A DNA stretch of 64,000 nt, from assembly GCA_963837945.1 (NCBI GenBank), contig CAWIQD010000002.1, positions 186,001-250,000 of the forward strand, in the 5' to 3' direction. The notes beneath the pieces are model-generated. The model was not told the DNA's origin and did no database searches. It worked only from the letters and a program-made list of their open reading frames with translations. Positions 58,443-64,000 of this stretch are shown in pieces (positions within the stretch are counted from its first letter, which is position 1; each line of letters opens with the position of its first letter). This stretch comes from CAVUBL01 sp963837945. Its GTDB lineage: Bacteria > Acidobacteriota > Thermoanaerobaculia > Multivoradales > DATKCC01. Made by a program: the position numbers and the translations under genes.

Positions 58443-59866
58443 TCCGCCAACGCCGCCAATCGATCGCGCTCCTCTACCTCCTCGGCGATCTCACCGCCAC
58501 CGTCGCCGCGTTCTTCACCGCCTGGGTCCTCCGCTTCGAGCTGCGGGTCGTCCCGCTGACCAAGGACGTCCCCGAGCTCGGCCGCTACGTCGAGCTGCTG
58601 CCCTTCGTCCTGGCGCTGTGGCCGGTGGTCTTCTACTTCCACGGCCTCTACCAGAACCGGCGCGGCCGCAGCCGGGTGGACGAGGCGCTCACCGTGCTGG
58701 TGGCGGTGATCCTGGCCTCGGTGCTGCTGTCGGTGGTGGTGGCGTGGTACCGGCCACCGCTCGAGCCCGGCAGCCGCGAGTACTTCACCTACAGCCGCGC
58801 CTTCCTGGCGCTCTTCGGGGTCGCCGACCTCGGCCTGGTCGTGGTGGCGCGCAACGCCTTGCGCGAGGTCCTCAACCACCTGCGCCGGGCCGGACACAAC
58901 CTGCAGCACATCCTGGTGGTGGGCGCCGGCGCCCTCGGCCGGGAGATCACCCAGAAGCTCCTCGGCCACCGCGAGCTGGGGATCGAGGTGGTCGGGTTCC
59001 TGGACGACGACCCGGGCAAGCAGGGCGCGAGCTTCTCCGGCGTGCCGGTGCTCGGCTCGACCCGCGACATCGAGCAGATCCTCGCCGCGCGGCCGGTCGA
59101 CCAGGTGTTCGTGGCCCTGCCGCTCGAGGCGCACCGCAAGATGCTGCGCATCCTGCAGACGGTGAGCCGCGAATGCGTCGAGGTCAAGCTGGTGCCCGAC
59201 ATCCTCCAGTACGCCACCCTCAAGGCGTCGCTCGAGGACGTCGACGGCACTCCGGTGATCAACCTCTCCCAGGTGCCGCTCCAGGGCTGGAGCAGCCTGG
59301 TCAAGCGGGCGATGGACCTCGCCCTCTCGCTCGTCGCCCTGGCCTGCCTGCTGCCGCTGTTCCCGCCGATCGCGCTGCTCATCTGGCTCGGAGACCGCGG
59401 GCCGATCTTCTACCGCCAGGAGCGCATGGGCCTCGACGGCAAGTCGTTCCTGATCTTGAAGTTCCGCTCCATGCGGGTGAACGCCGAGTCCTCGACCGGC
59501 CCGGTCTGGGCGGTCAAGGACGATCCGCGGCGCACTCGGGTCGGGCGCTTCTTGCGCCGCTGGTCGCTCGACGAGCTGCCGCAGCTCTGGAACGTGCTCA
59601 AGGGCGAGATGTCGTTGATCGGCCCGCGCCCGGAGCGCCCCGCCTTCGTCCAGGAGTTCAAGCACAAGATCCCGCAGTACATGCTGCGCCATCGGGTGAA
59701 GTCGGGCATCACGGGCTGGGCCCAGGTGCACGGCTGGCGCGGCAACACGTCGGTCAAGAAGCGCATCCAGTACGATCTCTACTACATCGAGAACTGGTCG
59801 CTGAAGCTCGACATGAAGATCCTCTGGATGACGGTGCGCAAGGGAATCCGGCACAACGCGTACTGA
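58439..59866 (+). CDS. Undecaprenyl-phosphate glucose phosphotransferase (WcaJ-type initiating transferase)
   Basis: 475 residues from TTG 58439. Membrane helices near the N-terminus ('LLYLLGDLTATVAAFFTAWV', 'FVLALWPVVFYFHGLY', 'VLVAVILASVLLSVVVAWY', 'FLALFGVADLGLVVVARN') are followed by a CoA-binding-like NAD(P) fold ('HILVVGAGALGREITQKLLG'). The C-terminal bacterial transferase domain has 'DRGPIFYRQERMGLDGKSFL', 'LILKFRSMRVNAESSTGPVW', 'RRWSLDELPQLWNVLKGEMS', 'LIGPRPERPAFVQEF' and 'VKSGITGWAQVHGWRGN'. It puts the first sugar-phosphate on undecaprenyl phosphate for exopolysaccharide. Other sugars (galactose) are possible. A family-2 repeat follows. Confidence 0.94.
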   Translation: MIRQRRQSIALLYLLGDLTATVAAFFTAWVLRFELRVVPLTKDVPELGRYVELLPFVLALWPVVFYFHGLYQNRRGRSRVDEALTVLVAVILASVLLSVVVAWYRPPLEPGSREYFTYSRAFLALFGVADLGLVVVARNALREVLNHLRRAGHNLQHILVVGAGALGREITQKLLGHRELGIEVVGFLDDDPGKQGASFSGVPVLGSTRDIEQILAARPVDQVFVALPLEAHRKMLRILQTVSRECVEVKLVPDILQYATLKASLEDVDGTPVINLSQVPLQGWSSLVKRAMDLALSLVALACLLPLFPPIALLIWLGDRGPIFYRQERMGLDGKSFLILKFRSMRVNAESSTGPVWAVKDDPRRTRVGRFLRRWSLDELPQLWNVLKGEMSLIGPRPERPAFVQEFKHKIPQYMLRHRVKSGITGWAQVHGWRGNTSVKKRIQYDLYYIENWSLKLDMKILWMTVRKGIRHNAY

Positions 59867-59868
59867 CG

Positions 59869-59937
59869 AGATCCCCCCCGCATCCCCTCGATCCCCTTCC
59901 CACCCCCGGGGGGGGAAGGGGATGCCCCCTCCCATCG
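59869..59937. repeat. Dispersed G/C-rich repeat, family 2 (with a partial copy at 60029-60062)
   Basis: GAGATCCCCCCCGCATCCCC, TCGATCCCCTTCCCACCCCC, then GGGGGGGGAAGGGGATGCCCCC: an almost perfect C/G palindrome. A truncated second copy GGGATCCCGCCCGCATCCCC is at 60029. Confidence 0.75.
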
Positions 59938-59968
59938 TCTTCCGTGGCTGCGGAATCACTCCGAACCC

Positions 59969-60005
59969 ATGAAGCGGCCGAGCTCTGTCTCGGCCGGGCG
60001 AACGG
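59969..60005. repeat. Family-3 37-nt palindromic repeat
   Basis: Identical to 44272-44308: ATGAAGCGGCCGAGCTCTGT followed by CTCGGCCGGGCGAACGG. It lies between the two family-2 copies. Confidence 0.85.
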
Positions 60006-60068
60006 CCCGTGGGGCACCCGGCGGTGACGGGATCCCGCCCGCATCCCCTCGGACCCCTTCGTCGGGTG

Positions 60069-60074
60069 TAGCGT
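60069..60074 (+). promoter_or_regulatory. TAGCGT -10-like box, 6 nt before ATG 60081
   Basis: TGCGCG lies between TAGCGT and the start codon; no Shine-Dalgarno. Confidence 0.4.
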
Positions 60075-60080
60075 TGCGCG

Positions 60081-61979
60081 ATGGAGAGCTCGCCGGCCGC
60101 CGCCCCTCGCCCCGGGAGGCGCCGGCGGTGGCTGCGGTGGGGCGGTCTGGCACTGGCCGTGCCGCTGGCGGCCGAGGTGCTCTACCTGCTCGCCGCCAAC
60201 GTCTTCCTCGCGACCGGGCTCGCCGACCGCGCGCTCGACCGCCGGCCCGAGAAGCTCCTCGTCACCTACGACTCCGCCTGGTCGCCGTGGCCGGGCGAGC
60301 TGCGGGTGCGCGGGCTGGCGATCCGCGTGCAGTCGCACCGGGAGCAATGGCTGGCGACCGCGGAGCGCGCCTCCGGCCAGATCTCCCTGCCGGCGCTCCT
60401 GGGCAAGCGCTTCGAGGTCTCGGGCCTCGAGGCCCGCTCCGTCGCCTTCCGCCTGCGGCTTCGCGCCGACCGCCCGCTGCCGCCCGGCGAGACGCCCGAG
60501 ACGACCCCGGGGGCGCCGCCGATTCCCGGGCTCGACAACCCGCCCCATCCCGCTCCCGAGGAGGTCTACCGGCCGCCCCGGCCCGCTCGCCGCCACTGGC
60601 GGGTGACCGTCACCGGCCTCGATCTCGAAGAGGTCTCCGAGATCTGGATCGAGCGCTATCGCCTCGAGGGCACGATGGCGGCGGCCGGCGGCTTCGACCT
60701 GCGCCTGCGCGAGGCGACCCGCATCCTGCCCAGCCGCCTCGCGCTCGACGGCGCGCGCCTGACGCTGGGAGGCCGGCCGGCCCTCCGAGAGGCCCAGGGC
60801 GAGCTCCGTCTCTCGTCCGAGCCGTTCGACCCGACCGAGCACCACGGCTGGGCCTCGCTTCCCTTCCTCCGGGTCGACGCGGCGCTCGAGGCTCGGGTCG
60901 CGGGCCTCGGGTTCCTCGACGAGTACCTCGGCCCGAGGTCCGGCGTCCGGTTCTCCGAGGGCAGCGGATCGCTGCACCTCGAGGCGCGGCTCCGCGACGG
61001 GCGCCTGGCGCCGGGGAGCCGCGTCTCCGTGGCGTCGCCCGCGGTCGCCGTCGGCTTTCTCGACTACTCCGCCCGCGGCCAGGGCGAGGTCAGCGTCCAG
61101 GCCGGCGAGCACCACGCCCGGCTGGCGGCCCGCCTCGACTCCTACCGCCTCACCCGCGACGGCTACGACCGGGCCCACGTGCGCGGCCACGACCTCCGGA
61201 TGACGGTCGGCGGCCTCGGCGTCGGGCTGCCGACCTCGCTCGAGGACGCGACGGTCGCGATCGAGATCCCGCCCGCCCAGGTCCCCGACCTGACCTTCTA
61301 CAACGCCTACCTGCCGGCCGCCGCCGGGCTCGAGATCGAGGCCGGGAGCGGCACGGTCGAGGGGCACTTCGAGGCGCGTCCGGCCGCCGGCACCGGCAAG
61401 GGCCGGGTGACCCTGTCGACCGAGGGGCTCCGCGCGCGCCTGCGGGACGCTCGGCTCTCCGGCCACCTGGAGGTCGCGGCCGAGCTGCCCGCCGCGGATC
61501 TCGGCGCCCGGAGCTTCCGCCTCGACGGCACGCGGGTGACGGTGACCGGCGCACGGGTCCTCGGGGCGTCGGGGAGCAAGCCGTGGGCCGGCCGGGTGAC
61601 GCTCCGGCGCGGGCTCCTCTCCCCCGGCCGGCCGGTCCTCCTCCGGGCCGACGCCGCCGGCACGATCACCGACGTGCGGCCGCTCCTCGCCCTCGCGCTG
61701 GCGGGCCGCGTGCTCCCCGGCTGGGTGGTCGACGCCCTGGGGATCGACGACGTCCAGGCGCGGGCCGAGGTGGAGGCCGGCGAGCGCGTGCGGCTGAAGA
61801 ACCTGCTCGCCCGGGCGGACGACCTCCGGCTCGCCGGCGACCTCGACCTCGGCGGCGGCGAGAAGCGGGGGCGCCTGCTGCTCAGCTACAAGGGATTCGA
61901 CCTGGGCCTCGACCTGCGCGGCCGCGCCACCGCCTTGAAGCTCTTCGGCGCCCGCGAGTGGTTCGCCAAGGGCCGCTGA
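60081..61979 (+). CDS. AsmA-like envelope protein (DUF748-type)
   Basis: 632 residues. A basic start ('PRPGRRRRWLRWGG') and one membrane helix ('LALAVPLAAEVLYLLAANVF') anchor it in the inner membrane. The rest is repetitive beta-strand sequence: 'WSPWPGELRVRGLAIRVQSH', 'WRVTVTGLDLEEVSEIWIER', 'LRLREATRILPSRLALDGAR', 'LPAAAGLEIEAGSGTVEGHF', 'FRLDGTRVTVTGARVLGASG'. The 'LRVRGLxI' opening is typical of AsmA/DUF748 proteins, which span the periplasm and are thought to carry lipids to the outer membrane. The final part 'GRLLLSYKGFDLGLDLRGRA' is another strand-rich module. Substrate unknown. Confidence 0.75.
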   Translation: MESSPAAAPRPGRRRRWLRWGGLALAVPLAAEVLYLLAANVFLATGLADRALDRRPEKLLVTYDSAWSPWPGELRVRGLAIRVQSHREQWLATAERASGQISLPALLGKRFEVSGLEARSVAFRLRLRADRPLPPGETPETTPGAPPIPGLDNPPHPAPEEVYRPPRPARRHWRVTVTGLDLEEVSEIWIERYRLEGTMAAAGGFDLRLREATRILPSRLALDGARLTLGGRPALREAQGELRLSSEPFDPTEHHGWASLPFLRVDAALEARVAGLGFLDEYLGPRSGVRFSEGSGSLHLEARLRDGRLAPGSRVSVASPAVAVGFLDYSARGQGEVSVQAGEHHARLAARLDSYRLTRDGYDRAHVRGHDLRMTVGGLGVGLPTSLEDATVAIEIPPAQVPDLTFYNAYLPAAAGLEIEAGSGTVEGHFEARPAAGTGKGRVTLSTEGLRARLRDARLSGHLEVAAELPAADLGARSFRLDGTRVTVTGARVLGASGSKPWAGRVTLRRGLLSPGRPVLLRADAAGTITDVRPLLALALAGRVLPGWVVDALGIDDVQARAEVEAGERVRLKNLLARADDLRLAGDLDLGGGEKRGRLLLSYKGFDLGLDLRGRATALKLFGAREWFAKGR

Positions 61980-61990
61980 GGCCCCCGGCC

Positions 61991-64000
61991 TCAACCGGCC
62001 TTGCGCAGGACCGTCAGGGCCTCGCTCAGGGCCTCGCCCAGGCGGTCCCGTTCGAGCTCGCCCAGCTCGCGCTCGGCGAAGCTCTCCTCGACGTACAGGC
62101 GCACCACGTCGCTGCCCGCGCCCGCCGCGTCCGGGAAGCGCCTGCCGAAGGTCTCGCCGAACCCGAGCGGCGGGTCGGCGCTCCCGATCGCGAGCCCCGC
62201 CCGCTCGGCGCTCCGGCGCAGCCGCCGGTAGGCGTCGATCCCCGTGAGCGGCCGCCGCCGGCGCCGGTAGAGAGCGAGCGCCAGGCCGGCCAGGGCGAGC
62301 GCCGCCACGGTCATGACCGCCAGCCACCAGCCCCAGGACCTCGCGGCCTCCTGCGGGGTGGGCGCCACCCCCGGCGCGTCCGGCGCCGGGCCGGCGCTCG
62401 CCGAAGACTCCGGGTCGTGGCCCCGGAACAGGGCCACGAGCTGCTCCCACAGGCCGCGGGCGACGTACAGCACCTGGACCTGGTCGGCGAGGCCGTAGGT
62501 GAGCACGTAGCGGTCCCAGCGAAAGAGCATGTAGTCCCAGGCCTCGGAGAAGACGGCGCTCGCTCCGGCATCGGCGACCGCCGGCCGGCCGGCGGCCGGA
62601 GTCGGGTCGAAGGTGGTCCAGCCCGACCCGGGGAGGTAGGCCTCCACCCAGGCGTGGGCGTTCGACTCGCGCACCACGTAGTAGCCCTCGAGCCGGTTGT
62701 AGTCGGCTCCGAGGTAGCCGGTGGCCAGGCGGGCCGGGATGCCGACGCTTCGGAGCATCAGCACCATCGAGCTCGCGAAGTACTCGCAGTGGCCCTTCCG
62801 GCGATCGAAGAGGAACGCCTCGATGGGATCTCGGCCGGCTTTCCCCAGGAAGTCGAGGGAGTACTGGTAGTTCTCCATCAGGTACCGCTCGAGATTGCGG
62901 GCCTGCCGGTACGGCGAGCCGTCTCCGGCCTCGCGCGCCGCGAGCGCCGCCACCCGCGGGCTCACCCCCGACGTGTCGAGGAGCGCCCGCCGCCGGCCCT
63001 CGGCGTCGGCGACGGCGTAGGGCCGGGCGAGGTCCGAGTCCCGCTCGGACAGGTCGAGGGGGAGCGCCTTCGAGACCGGACGGCGGGCCATGCCCACGCG
63101 GTACTGCTCCGGCTCGCCGCGGAAGCCGAAGCGGTGGAGCACCCCGGCGTCGTCGAGGGCCAGGCCGGAGACGTCGCCTTCGATCGTCACCCCCTCGACC
63201 GGCACCAGCAGCCGGCCTTGCGTCACCGGCCGCAGGTAGACGTCGACCCAGCGCTCCGGGCGCCCGGGCACGAGCTGGACGCGGTCGGCCAGGCGCCGGA
63301 TCTGGCGCGGGTAGAAGGGCTGGTCCCCGTGGCGCTTCCAGACGCCGCCCTGGTAGAGCTCGAAGGCGCCGCCCTTGTAGCGCATCTCGTGGCCGGGCGG
63401 CACGCCGTCCTCGTAGCGCAGGCGCATCGCCACCTCGCGACTGGTCCGGATCCGGCCGATCGTGTCGAGGGTCACCTCGTCGGCGAACCCGGTGGTCGCC
63501 CCGAGGGTGCCCAGGCCCTGGCCGTGCCCGCCGACGAAGGGGCTCCGCACGCGCGGCAGGAGGACGAACAGGGGAATCGCGAAGAGCAGCGTGGCGCCGG
63601 TGGCCGCCAGCAGGAAGCGGCGCACCGGCACCGCGAGCAGGGCCCGCTGGTCCTCCTCGGTCGCCGCGAAGCCGGCCATCAGGTGGAGCTGCGCGAAGCG
63701 GGCGAAGAGCAGCAGCGAGAGCAGCAGGAACACGACCAGGAAGAGCACCACCGAGGGGTGGACGCTGGTCGCCATCGAGGTCACGAAGAGGAAGAAGACG
63801 GCGATCGCGGTCTGCCACTTGTCGCGCTCCCGGCGCATGGCGAAGAGCTTGACCAGCACCGTGAACAAGAGCAGGTGGGTGACCGGAGCGACCAGCCGGC
63901 CGCGCGAGAGCACGGCCAGGTCGACCGCGAAGTAGGGCAGGTAGGCGACCGCCAGCACGTTCATCGCCCAGGTCGGCAGCCACCCGCCGGGGTCGCGCGC
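61991..64000 (-). CDS. Membrane transglutaminase-like protein, DUF3488-type (5' end outside window)
   Basis: 669 residues are visible; the frame is open to the right edge (visible start 'ARDPGGWLPTWAMNVLAVAY'), so the true start lies beyond 64000. Three to four membrane helices ('LLLFTVLVKLFAMR', 'VVLFLVVFLLLSLLLFARFA', 'FLLAATGATLLFAIPLFVLL') come first. After a periplasmic stretch the transglutaminase triad appears: Cys in 'RRKGHCEYFASSMVLMLRSV', His in 'VRESNAHAWVEAYLPGSGW' and Asp in 'TTFDPTPAAG'. A last helix ('WGWWLAVMTVAALALAGLAL') and a cytoplasmic tail (ends 'LSEALTVLRKAG') follow. Such proteins are often next to DUF58/MoxR genes; those would lie to the right. It converges with the AsmA-like gene, 11 bp apart. 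Confidence 0.9.
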   Translation of the reverse strand, partial: ARDPGGWLPTWAMNVLAVAYLPYFAVDLAVLSRGRLVAPVTHLLLFTVLVKLFAMRRERDKWQTAIAVFFLFVTSMATSVHPSVVLFLVVFLLLSLLLFARFAQLHLMAGFAATEEDQRALLAVPVRRFLLAATGATLLFAIPLFVLLPRVRSPFVGGHGQGLGTLGATTGFADEVTLDTIGRIRTSREVAMRLRYEDGVPPGHEMRYKGGAFELYQGGVWKRHGDQPFYPRQIRRLADRVQLVPGRPERWVDVYLRPVTQGRLLVPVEGVTIEGDVSGLALDDAGVLHRFGFRGEPEQYRVGMARRPVSKALPLDLSERDSDLARPYAVADAEGRRRALLDTSGVSPRVAALAAREAGDGSPYRQARNLERYLMENYQYSLDFLGKAGRDPIEAFLFDRRKGHCEYFASSMVLMLRSVGIPARLATGYLGADYNRLEGYYVVRESNAHAWVEAYLPGSGWTTFDPTPAAGRPAVADAGASAVFSEAWDYMLFRWDRYVLTYGLADQVQVLYVARGLWEQLVALFRGHDPESSASAGPAPDAPGVAPTPQEAARSWGWWLAVMTVAALALAGLALALYRRRRRPLTGIDAYRRLRRSAERAGLAIGSADPPLGFGETFGRRFPDAAGAGSDVVRLYVEESFAERELGELERDRLGEALSEALTVLRKAG

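Noticed and set aside
59754..63983. A 1409-codon open frame on the minus strand
   Set aside because: It is out of frame with the transglutaminase gene and antisense to the AsmA-like gene, with no motifs of its own.

Overview
The window is a GC-rich bacterial chromosome segment. A vWA-like protein of the acidobacterial 'VWFA-related' type, a VPS10/BNR-propeller protein, a PD40 propeller, a DPP-IV-type peptidase and a sparse classic Shine-Dalgarno/leaderless mixture together suggest an Acidobacteriota (possibly Thermoanaerobaculia-like). This is inferred from gene content only; no rRNA is present.

Layout. 1-2.5 kb: end of a PD40 propeller gene, a universal stress protein, and a MEMO1-family gene with two apparent frameshifts. 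2.6-9.25 kb: a repeat-rich island bounded by two inverted copies of a ~150-bp repeat. Inside are a 33-bp tandem array, a broken TIR-CHAT-NB-ARC-TPR (STAND/NLR-like) gene, a PIN-domain ORF running into it, two near-identical GIY-YIG endonuclease genes each enclosed by ~44-58-bp inverted repeats (same sequence family as the 33-bp array), and a 110-bp tandem array. 9-16.5 kb: a chemosensory operon read leftward, cheW - small unknown gene - MCP (with a C-terminal Cache-like domain) - cheA/receiver hybrid - cheB - cheR-TPR (frameshifted). 16.7-18.7 kb: FadL-like porin, small STAS-like protein, tRNA-Pro(CGG). 18.9-22.2 kb: large secreted beta-propeller protein. 22.4-29 kb: long-chain acyl-CoA synthetase and FadJ-like bifunctional beta-oxidation enzyme, vWA protein, threonine-synthase-like PLP enzyme. 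29.2-33.4 kb: PP2C phosphatase, DnaJ-TPR protein, two paralogous helical-repeat proteins around a RodZ-like gene. 33.5-41.7 kb: GreA with a large N-terminal extension, anti-sigma/ECF sigma pair, Amidase_3, CCA-adding enzyme, PilT-like ATPase. 41.8-49.8 kb: DPP-IV-like peptidase and a fatty-acid/phospholipid operon (yceD-rpmF-plsX-fabD-fabG-acpP-fabF, without fabH). 49.9-60 kb: surface polysaccharide cluster (methyltransferase, four GT4 glycosyltransferases, a membrane protein, WcaJ-type initiating transferase). 60-64 kb: AsmA-like protein and a transglutaminase-like membrane protein cut by the right edge.

All clear reading-frame lesions (five frameshifts and one nonsense codon in three genes) lie in the first 10 kb; the remaining 54 kb reads cleanly. 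That pattern fits local decay around the repeat island or a locally poor assembly; the sequence alone cannot separate them. At least four repeat families are present, mostly between genes, and several genes have a TANNNT box only 4-10 bases before the start codon, which suggests leaderless mRNAs.
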